A stretch of DNA of 64,000 nucleotides from Streptomyces genisteinicus. GTDB taxonomy: Bacteria > Actinomycetota > Actinomycetes > Streptomycetales > Streptomycetaceae. The translations under genes were made by a program, and so were the position numbers. Shown one piece after another: positions 24,880 to 34,248 of this stretch (position 1 is its first letter; each line of letters opens with the position of its first letter). The notes under the pieces were generated by a model. That model was not told the DNA's origin. It saw only the letters and a program-made list of their open reading frames with translations, and did no database searches. Location of the stretch: assembly GCF_014489615.1 (NCBI RefSeq), contig NZ_CP060825.1:1233001-1297000 (forward strand), read 5' to 3'.

Positions 24880-24966
24880 CGCAGACAGCGCCTCACGCGC
24901 TCTTCACCACGCCCTCTTCGCAGAGGGGCCGGTCACTCTGCCCGGATCCTCACCTCGAAGGCGGGA

Positions 24967-25185
24967 TCACTCTCCGCCCTTCTGGACGAAGGACCGCACG
25001 AAGTCCTCCGCGTTCTCCTCGAGGACGTCGTCGATCTCGTCCAGGACGGAGTCGACGTCGTCCGAGAGCTTCTCCTGACGCTCCTTGAGGTCCTCGGCAG
25101 CCTGCGCGTCCTGCGTCTGCTCCTCGGCCTCCTCCGTGGAACGCGTGGCCTTCTGCTGTCCGCCGCCGGTGTCCTTGGTCGCCAT
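24967..25185 (-). CDS. pup: Prokaryotic ubiquitin-like protein Pup
   Basis: 72 aa disordered protein tag. N-terminus MATKDTGGGQQKATRS, a helical middle (LKERQEKLSDDVDSVLDEIDDVLEENAEDFVRSFVQK) that binds the Arc coiled coil, and the C-terminus GGE. Because it already ends in Glu rather than Gln, no deamidation is needed before ligation by PafA. The ATG at 25185 is preferred over an upstream in-frame GTG at 25194. Confidence 0.97.
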   Translation of the reverse strand: MATKDTGGGQQKATRSTEEAEEQTQDAQAAEDLKERQEKLSDDVDSVLDEIDDVLEENAEDFVRSFVQKGGE

Positions 25186-25229
25186 CCACCTCACCCCGCT
25201 TCGGTTCGACGTATCTGATCAGACCCTAC

Positions 25230-25257
25230 AAGCCGGGTCCGACATCGGCCCCGGCTT
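25230..25257 (-). terminator. Weak hairpin between dop and pup
   Basis: AAGCCGGG (25230-25237) pairs with CCCGGCTT (25250-25257), 12-nt loop. It lies 51 bp after the dop stop and 45 bp before pup, so it could be a terminator or an attenuator. Confidence 0.4.
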
Positions 25258-25307
25258 CCGCTCTCCGTCCGGGACCTTGCTTTCATGATTCCCGGATGCG
25301 AGCCGTT

Positions 25308-26819
25308 TCAGCCCCCGGACAGGACTTTCAGCAGGTCCTCCGCGGTGCGGCAGCGGTCCAGGAGATCCTTGACGTGGTTGCGGGTGCCCCGCAGCGGCTC
25401 CAGGGTGGGGACCCGTTGCAGGGAGTCGCGGCCCGGCAGGTCGAAGATCACCGAGTCCCAGGAGGCGGCCGCCACGTCGTCGGCGAACTGCTCCAGGCAG
25501 CGGCCGCGGAAGTAGGCCCGGGTGTCCTCCGGGGGCTTGGCCTCGGCCCGCTCGACGTCCCGCTCGTCCAGCAGGCGCTTCATCCTGCCCCGGGCCGCCA
25601 GCCGGTTGTACAGGCCCTTCTCGGGGCGCACGTCCGCGTACTGGAGGTCCACCAGGTGCAGCCGCGCCGCGTCCCATTCCAGGCCGTCCCGGCGGCGGTA
25701 GCCCTCCATGAGCTCCTTCTTGGCGACCCAGTCCAGTTCGCCCGCGAGGCTCATCGGATCGGTCTCCAGACGGTTCAGGGTGTCCTCCCAGCGCGCCAGG
25801 ACGTCCTTGGTCTGCTCGTCGGCGTCCGCCCCGAAGCGCTCCTCGACGTACTTGCGGGCGAGCTCGAAGTACTCCATCTGGAGCTGCACGGCGGTGAGGG
25901 TGCGGCCGCTGCGCAGGCTCACCAGGTGCTGGAGGTCAGGGTCGTGCGAGACCTGGTGCAGGGTGCGCACGGGCTGCTCGACGGCGAGGTCGACGGTGAT
26001 GAAGCCGTCCTCGATCATCGACAGGACCAGCGCCGTGGTGCCCAGCTTGAGGTAGGTGGAGATCTCCGAGAGGTTGGCGTCGCCGATGATCACATGGAGG
26101 CGGCGGTACTTCTCGGCGTCGGAGTGGGGCTCGTCGCGGGTGTTGATGATGGGCCGCTTGAGCGTGGTCTCCAGGCCCACCTCGACCTCGAAGTAGTCGG
26201 CGCGCTGGCTGATCTGGAAGCCGTGGTCACGGCCGTCCTGACCGATTCCGACACGGCCGGCGCCGGTGACGACCTGGCGGGAGACGAAGAACGGCGTCAG
26301 GTGCCGCACGATGTCCGAGAAGGGGGTCTCCCGCTTCATCAGGTAGTTCTCGTGCGTGCCGTAGGACGCGCCCTTGTTGTCGGTGTTGTTCTTGTACAGG
26401 TGGATGGGCTGGGCGCCCGGGAGCTGGGCGGCCCGCTCGGCGGCCTCGGCCATGATGCGTTCGCCGGCCTTGTCCCACAGCACGGCGTCCCGCGGGTTGG
26501 TGACCTCGGGCGAGCTGTACTCGGGGTGGGCGTGGTCGACGTAGAGCCGGGCGCCGTTGGTGAGGATGACGTTGGCGAGGCCGATGTCCTCGTCGGTGAG
26601 CTGGCTGGAGTCCGCGGCCTCACGGGCGAGGTCGAAGCCGCGGGCGTCCCGCAGCGGGTTCTCCTCCTCGAAGTCCCAGCGGGCGCGGCGCGCCCGGTGC
26701 ATCGCCGCCGCGTAGGCGTTGACGATCTGGGACGAGGTGAGCATGGCATTGGCGTTCGGGTGACCGGGGACGGAGATCCCGTACTCCGTCTCGATGCCCA
26801 TTACTCGCCGTACGGTCAT
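25308..26819 (-). CDS. dop: Depupylase / Pup deamidase Dop
   Basis: 503 aa paralog of PafA. Signatures: [13 protein letters not shown] (Glu10), a disordered Dop loop (about 42-80), [15 protein letters not shown] (Asp95), [20 protein letters not shown] and [13 protein letters not shown]. The enzyme cleaves Pup off substrates, and in organisms with Pup-Gln it also deamidates the tag. Here Pup ends in Glu, so only the depupylase role is needed. It follows arc on the same strand with a large hairpin between, and precedes pup. Confidence 0.96.
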   Translation of the reverse strand: MTVRRVMGIETEYGISVPGHPNANAMLTSSQIVNAYAAAMHRARRARWDFEEENPLRDARGFDLAREAADSSQLTDEDIGLANVILTNGARLYVDHAHPEYSSPEVTNPRDAVLWDKAGERIMAEAAERAAQLPGAQPIHLYKNNTDNKGASYGTHENYLMKRETPFSDIVRHLTPFFVSRQVVTGAGRVGIGQDGRDHGFQISQRADYFEVEVGLETTLKRPIINTRDEPHSDAEKYRRLHVIIGDANLSEISTYLKLGTTALVLSMIEDGFITVDLAVEQPVRTLHQVSHDPDLQHLVSLRSGRTLTAVQLQMEYFELARKYVEERFGADADEQTKDVLARWEDTLNRLETDPMSLAGELDWVAKKELMEGYRRRDGLEWDAARLHLVDLQYADVRPEKGLYNRLAARGRMKRLLDERDVERAEAKPPEDTRAYFRGRCLEQFADDVAAASWDSVIFDLPGRDSLQRVPTLEPLRGTRNHVKDLLDRCRTAEDLLKVLSGG

Positions 26820-27006
26820 GCGGCCCTCCTTGCCCGGCGGCGCTCCCTGTCGGTGGGCGCTGAATACCGCTGCTTTCCGGTGCGCGTGCGGTGCCCTTCC
26901 CCGTATTGCGCGACTCGGCGATACCGGAGAGCCTATTGCGCCGCTGCTCGGGTGGGGAGATCGATTGCGTCATTGCTGTGCTGTGGCCGTACCTGTCCGG
27001 AAAGCA

Positions 27007-27067
27007 ACCGGCTGCGGATGCAGTGTGTCCTTTCTGCCGTGGCAGTGGACGGGCATCCGCAGCCGGT
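27007..27067 (-). terminator. Long hairpin terminator after arc
   Basis: Perfect 15-bp arms ACCGGCTGCGGATGC (27007-27021) and its complement (27053-27067). Between them is a second small stem, CTGCC-GT-GGCAG. It begins 9 bp past the arc stop and should separate arc transcripts from dop-pup. Confidence 0.7.
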
Positions 27068-27076
27068 GTGCCTCGA

Positions 27077-28843
27077 TTACAGGTACTGACCGGTGTTGGC
27101 CACCGTGTCGATGGACCGGCCGGTGTCCGCTCCCTGCTTTCCGGTGACGAGCGTGCGGATGAAGACGATCCGCTCGCCCTTCTTGCCGGAGATGCGGGCC
27201 CAGTCGTCCGGGTTGGTGGTGTTGGGCAGGTCCTCGTTCTCCTTGAACTCGTCCACGCATGCCTGGAGCAGGTGGGCGACCCTGAGGCCCTTCTGGTTGT
27301 GGTCGAGGAAGGCCTTGATGGCCATCTTCTTGGCCCGGTCGACGATGTTCTGGATCATCGCGCCGGAGTTGAAGTCCTTGAAGTAGAGGACTTCCTTGTC
27401 GCCGTTGGCGTACGTGACCTCGAGGAAGCGGTTCTCCTCGGATTCGGCGTACATCTGCTCCACGACCGACTGGATCATGGCGTGGGCCGCCGCCTCCTTG
27501 GAGCCGCTGTGCTCGCCGAGGTCGTCGGCGTGGAGCGGCAGGGAGGGCGTCAGGTACTTGGCGAAGATGTCCTTGGCCGCCTCGGCGTCCGGACGCTCGA
27601 TCTTGATCTTGACGTCGAGCCGGCCGGGCCGCAGGATCGCGGGGTCGATCATGTCCTCGCGGTTCGAGGCGCCGATGACGATCACGTTCTCCAGGCCCTC
27701 GACGCCGTCGATCTCGGCGAGGAGCTGGGGGACGATGGTGTTCTCGACGTCGGAGCTGACGCCGGAGCCGCGGGTGCGGAAGAGGGATTCCATCTCGTCG
27801 AAGAAGACGATGACGGGGGTGCCCTCGCTGGCCTTCTCACGGGCCCGCTGGAAGACGAGGCGGATGTGCCGCTCCGTCTCGCCGACGTACTTGTTGAGGA
27901 GCTCGGGGCCCTTGATGTTGAGGAAGTAGCTCTTCCCCTGGGGGCGCCCGGTGACTTCGGCGACCTTCTTGGCAAGGGAGTTGGCGACGGCCTTGGCGAT
28001 GAGCGTCTTGCCGCAGCCGGGCGGTCCGTAGAGCAGGATGCCCTTCGGCGGCCGCAGCTCGTGCTCCTTGAAGAGGTCGGGGTGGAGGTACGGGAGCTCG
28101 ACCGCGTCGCGGATCATCTCGATCTGGCCGCCGAGGCCGCCGATCTTGTCGTAGTCGACGTCGGGGACCTCTTCGAGGACGAGTTCCTCGACCTCGCTCT
28201 TCGGGATGACCTCGTAGACGTATCCGGAGCGCGGTTCGAGCAGGAGGGCGTCGCCGGGGCGGATGGTGGTGTCCAGCAGCGGCTCCGCGAGCCGCACCAC
28301 CCGCTCCTCGTCGGTGTGCCCGATGACCAGGGCGCGCTCGCCGTCCTCGAGGATCTCCTTGAGGGTGACGATGTCCCCGGCGCGCTCGTACTCCATGGCC
28401 TCGACCACGTTGAGCGCTTCGTTGAGCATGACTTCCTGGCCGCGCCGGAGCTCTTCGGGCTCGACGCCGGGACTGACGTTCACCCGGAGCTTGCGGCCCC
28501 CGGTGAAGATGTCGCAGGTGCCGTCCTCATTGGCCTGGAGGAAGACGCCGAAGCCAGCCGGGGGCTGTGCGAGGCGGTCGACCTCCTCCTTGAGTGCCAC
28601 GATCTGGTCGCGGGCCTCACGGAGCGTGTTCGCGAGCCGTTCGTTCTGCGCGGACACGCCTGCCAGGTTGGTCTGAAGCTCGACGATCCGCTCCTCGAGA
28701 ATCCTCGTGTGACGCGGAGAGTCGGCGAGCTTGCGGCGCAGGACGGCGATTTCCTGCTCGAGATAGGCAACCTGGCCGGCGGGGTCCTCAGACCCTCGCC
28801 CCGGCCGGATGCCGCGGTTGATGTCGTCGTCGTGGGCTGCCAC
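27077..28843 (-). CDS. arc: Proteasome-associated AAA ATPase Arc/Mpa
   Basis: 588 aa hexameric unfoldase that captures pupylated proteins and feeds them to the 20S core. An N-terminal coiled coil (about 20-85, [16 protein letters not shown]...) binds Pup. Two OB domains follow (about 90-230). The AAA domain has Walker A GPPGCGKT near 270 and Walker [11 protein letters not shown] near 345. The C-terminal QYL is the proteasome-docking tail. GTG 28843 was chosen over an ATG 18 bp upstream because GGAGG lies 8 nt before it. It is divergent from the ferredoxin gene. Confidence 0.96.
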   Translation of the reverse strand: MAAHDDDINRGIRPGRGSEDPAGQVAYLEQEIAVLRRKLADSPRHTRILEERIVELQTNLAGVSAQNERLANTLREARDQIVALKEEVDRLAQPPAGFGVFLQANEDGTCDIFTGGRKLRVNVSPGVEPEELRRGQEVMLNEALNVVEAMEYERAGDIVTLKEILEDGERALVIGHTDEERVVRLAEPLLDTTIRPGDALLLEPRSGYVYEVIPKSEVEELVLEEVPDVDYDKIGGLGGQIEMIRDAVELPYLHPDLFKEHELRPPKGILLYGPPGCGKTLIAKAVANSLAKKVAEVTGRPQGKSYFLNIKGPELLNKYVGETERHIRLVFQRAREKASEGTPVIVFFDEMESLFRTRGSGVSSDVENTIVPQLLAEIDGVEGLENVIVIGASNREDMIDPAILRPGRLDVKIKIERPDAEAAKDIFAKYLTPSLPLHADDLGEHSGSKEAAAHAMIQSVVEQMYAESEENRFLEVTYANGDKEVLYFKDFNSGAMIQNIVDRAKKMAIKAFLDHNQKGLRVAHLLQACVDEFKENEDLPNTTNPDDWARISGKKGERIVFIRTLVTGKQGADTGRSIDTVANTGQYL

Positions 28844-29106
28844 GGTCCTCACCTCCTCCAAGGGGAGCTGGACGCTTCCTGACCCTACCTGTGTGGGTGG
28901 TGATTGAAACCCCTAGATCACAAAGACGGAAGGGGTGTGTCCGATCTTCACCCTTGCGCTCTCCCTCGTGCCCAGGGAATACCCAGGAGATACCCACCCG
29001 GCAACATCGGAAAGCGGTCGGTTGTATCGTCGAAGCGTTCAACACCCGCCAGGGCTGGCACGACTTGCTTCGTTCAGCTGCTGCGACGAAGGAAACGGCA
29101 GGAGAT

Positions 29107-29418
29107 ATGACCGTGCAGCACGAGGTTCCCACCGAGGGTTCCGGCGACGCGCTCGAGGTCTGGATCGACCAGGACCTGTGCACCGGCGACGGTATCTGCG
29201 CGCAGTACGCGCCGGAGGTCTTCGAGCTCGACATCGACGGTCTCGCCTATGTGAAGTCCGCGGACGACGAGCTGCTGCAGGAGCCGGGCGCCACCACGCC
29301 CGTGCCGCTGCCGCTGCTGACGGACGTCGTGGACTCGGCGAAGGAGTGCCCCGGCGACTGCATCCACGTGCGCCGGGTCTCGGACCGGGTCGAGGTCTAC
29401 GGACCCGACGCCCAGTGA
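29107..29418 (+). CDS. Small ferredoxin
   Basis: 103 aa electron carrier. IDQDLCTGDGICAQYAPEVFEL and, later, AKECPGDCIHV supply the cysteines of a [3Fe-4S] or [4Fe-4S] cluster of the type that serves cytochromes P450; the second position of the first motif is Gly-Asp-Gly rather than Cys, favouring [3Fe-4S]. ATG 29107 is only 2 nt from AGGAG; GTG 29113 has ideal spacing (8 nt) and may be the real start. No partner reductase is nearby. Conserved position beside arc in Streptomyces as I remember it. Confidence 0.88.
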   Translation: MTVQHEVPTEGSGDALEVWIDQDLCTGDGICAQYAPEVFELDIDGLAYVKSADDELLQEPGATTPVPLPLLTDVVDSAKECPGDCIHVRRVSDRVEVYGPDAQ

Positions 29419-29422
29419 CCTC

Positions 29423-30019
29423 TCAGACACCCAGGGCGGCGGTGTCGTCGGAGCGGACGAACACGCCGCCCCGCCACTGCCACTTGACCTGCTCGCGGAT
29501 GTCGGGGCAGCAGCGGGGCACGTCGAGCGACGAGTAGCCGAGCAGCGCGGCGGTGACCGCGCCGTCACGGACGGCGAGATCGGCCACCGAGGCCTTCTCC
29601 TCGGGGTCCACCAGGGTCGCCACGATCCGCGCCGTGCCGTCGCGCCCGGCCGCGAGGACGTAGACCCCGTGCGGCGGGTTGCCGGAGCCCGCGTCGCAGC
29701 GGGCCGCGACGACCGTCTCCGGGCCGCCGTCGCCGTCGAGGTCCCCGGTGGCCTTCGCGGTGACGAGTGCCGGCAGTCCGCCGCACTCCAGCGGCAGCTC
29801 CACCGCCGCCGGATCGGGCGCGGGGGCCGGCTGCTCGGGAGCGGGCACGGGCGCGGCCGCGCCGGCCCGGGCGGCGGTGCCGCTCTGGGTGGCCGTGGCG
29901 GCGTCGGGCTGGAGGAGTCCGGCGCCCGCGACGACCGCGGCCATCGCCGTCGCCGTCAGGAGCCAGTGCACCGGGCGGGTCTGGGTGTGCGCGAGGTCCG
30001 GGACGACGGGGTTCTGCAC
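29423..30019 (-). CDS. Secreted or membrane-anchored protein with an FG-GAP-like segment
   Basis: 198 aa. A hydrophobic segment at about 20-38 (WLLTATAMAAVVAGAGLL) serves as signal or anchor and is followed by a Pro/Ala-rich linker. The exported part has GDLDGDGGPETVVAARC, resembling the Asp-rich calcium loop of FG-GAP/VCBS repeats, and three further cysteines (two adjacent, CCPD). GTG 30019 has AGGAG 9 nt upstream and is preferred over an ATG at 30073. Convergent with the ferredoxin gene, 4 bp apart. Function unknown. Confidence 0.75.
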   Translation of the reverse strand: MQNPVVPDLAHTQTRPVHWLLTATAMAAVVAGAGLLQPDAATATQSGTAARAGAAAPVPAPEQPAPAPDPAAVELPLECGGLPALVTAKATGDLDGDGGPETVVAARCDAGSGNPPHGVYVLAAGRDGTARIVATLVDPEEKASVADLAVRDGAVTAALLGYSSLDVPRCCPDIREQVKWQWRGGVFVRSDDTAALGV

Positions 30020-30142
30020 GCCGGTGGTCTCCTGAGAGGTCGTGCGGGGTGGGGGTGGCCAGCATCGTGCCATACGTCACACGCCCGGGGAACAGGGGGG
30101 TGGGTGACATCCCGGTGACGATCCTCCGCCCGCTCGGGCGGG

Positions 30143-30210
30143 CAACACGGCGACGCCGCCGCACAGTTCCCCGATGCCTGCGGGAAGTGTGCGGCGGCGT
30201 CGTCGTGTTG
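30143..30210 (-). terminator. Hairpin terminator after trmI
   Basis: 23-bp arms at 30143-30165 and 30188-30210 with a single mismatch and a 22-nt loop, starting 9 bp after the methyltransferase stop. Confidence 0.75.
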
Positions 30211-30218
30211 TGGTGGGG

Positions 30219-31106
30219 TCAGCCCTTGTTGGGGCCCTCGTAGTCCTCGCCGTAGGCGCCCTTGGCGGGGCGGCGGCGGCGCATGGGGGGCTCCACGCCG
30301 TCGGCGAGGCGGCGGGCGGTCACCAGGAAGCCGGTGTGTCCGATCATCCGGTGGTCGGGGCGGACGGCCAGTCCCTCGACGTGCCAGTTGCGGATCATCG
30401 ACTCCCACGGCTGCGGCTCGGCGAAGCAGCCGATCTCGCGGATGGACTCGACGGTCCGGGCGAGCTGGGTGGTGGTGGCCACGTAGCAGCAGAGGATGCC
30501 GCCGGGGACCAGGGCCTTGGAGACGGCCTCCAGGCACTCCCAGGGGGCGAGCATGTCGAGGATCACACGGTCGACGTCGGTGTCGCTCAGGTTGTCCTGC
30601 AGGTCGCCGACGGTGAGCTGCCAGGCCGGGTGGGGTCCGCCGAAGTAGCGTTCCACGTTGGCCTGGGCGATCTCGGCGAAGTCCGCACGGCGCTCGTAGG
30701 AGTGGAGCATGCCGTGGTCGCCGATGGCGCGGAGCAGGAAGCTGCTCAGCGAGCCGGAGCCGACCCCCGCCTCCACGACGCGGGCGCCGGGGAAGATGTC
30801 GGCGAAGGCCAGGATCTGCCCCGCGTCCTTGGGGTAGACCACGGCGGCGCCGCGGGGCATGGACAGGACGTAGTCGGGGAGCAGGGGGCGCAGCGCGAGG
30901 TAGGCGACGTTTCCCGTGGTACGGACAACACTGCCCTCGGGAGCGCCGATCAGCTCGTCGTGCGGGAAGGAACCCTTGTGGGTGTGGAAATTCTTCCCGG
31001 CTTCGAGCGTGAACGTGTAGTGGCGTCCCTTGGGGTCGGTGAGCTGGACCTGGTCCCCGACCTTGAAGGGCCCGCGACGGCGGGCGGCACCGGTCGGTTC
31101 GGACAT
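30219..31106 (-). CDS. trmI: tRNA (adenine-58-N1)-methyltransferase TrmI
   Basis: 295 aa SAM-dependent enzyme that methylates A58 in the T-loop of tRNAs. The N-terminal small beta domain (about 1-75, VGDQVQLTDPKGRHYTFTLEAGKNFHTHKG) precedes the Rossmann domain with RVVEAGVGSGSLSSFLL, ERRADFAEIAQANVERYFG and VDRVILDMLAPWECLEAV, all characteristic of the family. Full length. The 60-bp gap to the site-2 protease gene upstream suggests co-transcription. Confidence 0.93.
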   Translation of the reverse strand: MSEPTGAARRRGPFKVGDQVQLTDPKGRHYTFTLEAGKNFHTHKGSFPHDELIGAPEGSVVRTTGNVAYLALRPLLPDYVLSMPRGAAVVYPKDAGQILAFADIFPGARVVEAGVGSGSLSSFLLRAIGDHGMLHSYERRADFAEIAQANVERYFGGPHPAWQLTVGDLQDNLSDTDVDRVILDMLAPWECLEAVSKALVPGGILCCYVATTTQLARTVESIREIGCFAEPQPWESMIRNWHVEGLAVRPDHRMIGHTGFLVTARRLADGVEPPMRRRRPAKGAYGEDYEGPNKG

Positions 31107-31166
31107 GTGACCAGCCTACCGGCCTGGCGGTGGCCGCCCGACCACGGGCGGGCGGGGCCGGCCGGG

Positions 31167-32426
31167 TCAGGCGGGAGGCGTGGTGCCGGGGCGCGCCATG
31201 GCGGCGACGAAGGCGCGTTCGACGTCGGCGGTGGACAGCACGCCGTAGATCTCGCCGGTCTCCTCGACGACCAGGTACTCGGTGGCGGGGGCGGCCCGCA
31301 GCCGGTCGAGCAGGGCCTCTCCGGCGAGTTCGGCCGGGACCCTCATGCCGTCGGTGAGGTCCTGGGCGAGGCCGCTGACGGCGACCCAGGGGCGCCGGTG
31401 CTCGGGGACGCCGACGATGGCGGCCTCCCGGACGATGCCCGTCGCGTCGCCCTGGCCGTCGACGACGACGAGGGCGCGGGCGCCCGCCTCGTTGGCGCGG
31501 CGCAGCGCCTCGGAGAGGGGGGTGGCGGGCTCGACGGGGACGGCGCGGCGGGTGAGGGCGCGGGCGGCGAGTTCCGGCAGGTGCTCGCGGAGCCGGGCCA
31601 TGCGCAGGCTGTTCCCGGCGCCGGTCCAGATGATGGCGGCCAGGATGGCGGCGAGCAGGGCGTCGGTGACGGTCTCCATGCCGCCGATGTCCTCGGTGGC
31701 GTTGCCCAGGGCGCCGGTGTGGGTGAGCAGCGGCAGGCCGATCAGGACGGCGACGGCGAGGGCGCGGCCGACCCAGGCGGCGGCGACGGTGCCGGCCATG
31801 GGCTTGCCGGTGATCTTCCACACGACGGCGCGGAGCATCCGGCCCCCGTCCAGCGGCAGGCCGGGCAGGAGGTTGAAGGCGGCGACGATGAGGTTGGAGA
31901 TCATCAGGCCGGCGAGCAGCACGCCGGGGACCGTGCCGGCGTCGACGGCCGACAGACCGAGGTAGAAGACGCCGGCGAGGACGAGCGAGAGCAGCGGTCC
32001 GACGAAGGCGAGGACGAACTCGCGGCCGGGTGTCTCGGTCTCCTTCTCGATCTCGGAGACGCCGCCGAAGAACTGGAGCTGGATGCGCCGGACCGGCAGC
32101 TTGAAGCGCAGCGCGGCGACGGTGTGGGCGAGCTCGTGGACGAGGACGGAGGCGTAGAAGGCGACGGCGAAGAAGAGGGAGACAAGGTAGCGGGCGCCGC
32201 CGAGCTCGGGCAGGACCCGGTCGAGCTGGCCGCCGAAGACCCAGGTGATCAGGGCCGCGACGACGAACCAGCTGGGGGCGACGTAGACGGGCACGCCGAA
32301 GGGGCGGCCCATGAGGATGCCGCCGCCGGGCCCGGAGCGGCGCTTCGCGGCGGGGACGCCGGGGCCCTTCGCTCCGGCGCCGGCGCGCGACCGGTCGCGC
32401 TCGCCGCTCGTGTCGTCCTCGTTCAC
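31167..32426 (-). CDS. Site-2 protease (M50) with C-terminal CBS domains
   Basis: 419 aa intramembrane zinc protease. The catalytic HELAH (near residue 97) lies in a membrane helix, and the third ligand is in FNLLPGLPLDGGRML (near 184-194). About six membrane helices are visible in total, then a cytosolic pair of CBS domains (about 290-405) that probably sense an adenine nucleotide. Proteases of this class cleave anti-sigma factors such as RskA, but nothing here shows that this one acts on the RskA in this window. Divergent from the RecB-like nuclease gene. Confidence 0.9.
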   Translation of the reverse strand: MNEDDTSGERDRSRAGAGAKGPGVPAAKRRSGPGGGILMGRPFGVPVYVAPSWFVVAALITWVFGGQLDRVLPELGGARYLVSLFFAVAFYASVLVHELAHTVAALRFKLPVRRIQLQFFGGVSEIEKETETPGREFVLAFVGPLLSLVLAGVFYLGLSAVDAGTVPGVLLAGLMISNLIVAAFNLLPGLPLDGGRMLRAVVWKITGKPMAGTVAAAWVGRALAVAVLIGLPLLTHTGALGNATEDIGGMETVTDALLAAILAAIIWTGAGNSLRMARLREHLPELAARALTRRAVPVEPATPLSEALRRANEAGARALVVVDGQGDATGIVREAAIVGVPEHRRPWVAVSGLAQDLTDGMRVPAELAGEALLDRLRAAPATEYLVVEETGEIYGVLSTADVERAFVAAMARPGTTPPA

Positions 32427-32545
32427 GGGGTCCTCTCGTCGCCGGGGCCGTCCGCCGGTTTCACCCGCCGGTCCGTCCGGGGTGCGGGGTTCTGCCGTCG
32501 ATGGTATGCCGCTCGCTGTCGGTGGCGGGCCGTAGGGTCTGTGTC

Positions 32546-33442
32546 ATGAGTACGAGTCAGCCGCCCGCGGAGGGGTCCTCCGCCGTGGCCGCGGAGCCCA
32601 CATCGCTGTCGCCCTCGCGGGCCGGCGACTTCATGCAGTGTCCCCTGCTGTACCGCTTCCGGGTGATCGACAGACTGCCCGAGAAGCCGAGCGAGGCGGC
32701 GACGCGGGGCACGCTGGTGCACGCCGTCCTGGAGCGGCTCTTCGACGACCCGGCCGCCGAGCGGACGGTGCCGCGGGCGAAGGCGATGATCCCGGGGCAG
32801 TGGGACAGGCTGCTGGAGGCGCGTCCGGAGCTGGGCGGGCTGTTCGGCGAGGGCGGGGACGCCGGCGAGCGGCTGGCCCGCTGGATGGGCGAGGCCGAGC
32901 AGCTGGTGGAGCGGTGGTTCTCGCTGGAGGACCCGACGCGGCTGGAGCCGGCGGAGCGGGAGATGTTCGTCGAGACCGAGCTCCCGTCGGGTCTGCGGCT
33001 GCGCGGGGTGATCGACCGGGTGGACATCGCGCCCACCGGCGAGGTCCGCATCGTCGACTACAAGACGGGGAAGGCGCCGCGGCCGGAGTACAGCGAGGGC
33101 GCGCTCTTCCAGATGAAGTTCTACGCCCTGGTGATCTGGCGGCTGAAGAAGGTGCTGCCGCGCCGGCTCCAGCTGGTGTACCTGGGCAGCGGTGACGTGC
33201 TGACGTACGACCCGCAGGCGGCCGACCTGGAGCGCACGGAGCGGAAGCTGCTGGCGCTGTGGGAGGCGATCCGGGAGGCGACGCGTACCGGGGACTGGCG
33301 GCCGCGGCCGACGAAGCTGTGCGGCTGGTGCGACCACCAGGCGGTCTGTCCTGAATTCGGCGGCACTCCCCCGGTTTATCCGTTGATCGTTTCCCCGGCG
33401 GGGTCCGGGGAGGATGAGCAGGGCAGAATGGGCCCGGTCTAG
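32546..33442 (+). CDS. RecB-family PD-(D/E)XK nuclease with Fe-S cysteines
   Basis: 298 aa. A stand-alone exonuclease domain of the AddB/Cas4/RecB type. Motifs are GTLVHAVLERLF, the catalytic GVIDRVDIAP with IVDYKTGK, and Q(M)KFYALVIW. Four cysteines (C32, C259, C262, C268; the last three in KLCGWCDHQAVC) match the 4Fe-4S arrangement of AddB and Cas4. No helicase partner or CRISPR array is near. A -10-like TAGGGT at 32533-32538 sits 7 bp from the ATG and no ribosome site is visible, so the message may be leaderless. Confidence 0.9.
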   Translation: MSTSQPPAEGSSAVAAEPTSLSPSRAGDFMQCPLLYRFRVIDRLPEKPSEAATRGTLVHAVLERLFDDPAAERTVPRAKAMIPGQWDRLLEARPELGGLFGEGGDAGERLARWMGEAEQLVERWFSLEDPTRLEPAEREMFVETELPSGLRLRGVIDRVDIAPTGEVRIVDYKTGKAPRPEYSEGALFQMKFYALVIWRLKKVLPRRLQLVYLGSGDVLTYDPQAADLERTERKLLALWEAIREATRTGDWRPRPTKLCGWCDHQAVCPEFGGTPPVYPLIVSPAGSGEDEQGRMGPV

Positions 33443-33455
33443 CGAAGGAGTGCCC

Positions 33456-34127
33456 GTGGCGATCCGCGTCCTACTGGTCGACGACCAACCACTGCTGCGT
33501 ACCGGCTTCCGCATGATCCTCGAGGCGGAGCAGGACATCGCGGTGGTCGGCGAGGCCGGGGACGGCCTCCAGGCCCTCGATCAGGTGCGGGCGTTGCAGC
33601 CCGATGTGGTGCTGATGGACATCCGGATGCCGCGCATGGACGGCGTCGAGGCGACGCGGCAGATCACCGGGCCCGGCCGCGACGGTCCGGCGAAGGTGCT
33701 CGTGCTGACCACGTTCGACCTCGACGAGTACGTGGTGGAGGCGCTGCGCGCCGGGGCCAGCGGCTTCCTGCTGAAGGACGCGCCCGCCAACGAGCTGGTG
33801 CAGGCGATCCGGGTGGTCGCCGCGGGCGAGGCGATGCTCGCGCCGAGCGTGACGCGCCGGCTGCTCGACAAGTACGCGGACCATCTCCCGTCGGGCGACG
33901 AGCCCGTCCCGGACGCGCTGAACACGCTGACCGACCGCGAGGTCGAGGTGCTGAAGCTGGTGGCCCGGGGCCTGTCCAACGCGGAGATCGCGGCGGACCT
34001 GTTCGTGAGCGAGACCACGGTGAAGACCCATGTCGGGCATGTGCTGACGAAGCTCGGCCTGCGGGACCGGGTGCAGGCGGCGGTGTACGCGTACGAGAGC
34101 GGTCTGGTGCGCCCCGGGGCCCAGTGA
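33456..34127 (+). CDS. LuxR-type response regulator (no adjacent kinase)
   Basis: 223 aa. Receiver domain with the acidic pair D9-D10, phosphorylatable D55 (VVLMDIRMP), T85-T86 and K107 (FLLKDAP) is followed by a LuxR HTH at about 155-215 (LTDREVEVLKLVARGLSNAEIA). All phosphorylation residues are present, so it should be a genuine response regulator. GTG 33456 has GAAGGAG 5 nt upstream. No histidine kinase gene is in the neighbourhood, so its partner must be elsewhere. Confidence 0.92.
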   Translation: MAIRVLLVDDQPLLRTGFRMILEAEQDIAVVGEAGDGLQALDQVRALQPDVVLMDIRMPRMDGVEATRQITGPGRDGPAKVLVLTTFDLDEYVVEALRAGASGFLLKDAPANELVQAIRVVAAGEAMLAPSVTRRLLDKYADHLPSGDEPVPDALNTLTDREVEVLKLVARGLSNAEIAADLFVSETTVKTHVGHVLTKLGLRDRVQAAVYAYESGLVRPGAQ

Positions 34128-34154
34128 CCGGGGTGCGGCACCCAGGCCGTACGG

Positions 34155-34206
34155 CGAAGGGCCGGGGGCCCGGCGGCTCACGCCCCGCCGGGCCCCCGGC
34201 CCTTCG
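34155..34206. terminator. Bidirectional hairpin terminator
   Basis: Perfect 22-bp inverted repeat (34155-34176 with 34185-34206) with an 8-nt loop, between the convergent response regulator and substrate-binding protein genes. Confidence 0.85.
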
Positions 34207-34248
34207 CGTTTCCCGGGCCGCCCCGGTCAGGGGCGGCCCGGGCACGGG

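Noticed and set aside
24597..24896. An intact 99-aa small gene with a CFNCN motif between prcB and pup
   Set aside because: Both ends of this frame are out of register with the endonuclease VII pattern, which continues in another frame. It is better explained as one frame of a broken gene.
32546..33442. Cas4 as part of a CRISPR system
   Set aside because: The PD-(D/E)XK plus four-cysteine pattern is Cas4-like, but no other cas gene or array is present. The context is conserved housekeeping synteny, so a RecB-family nuclease is the fair name.
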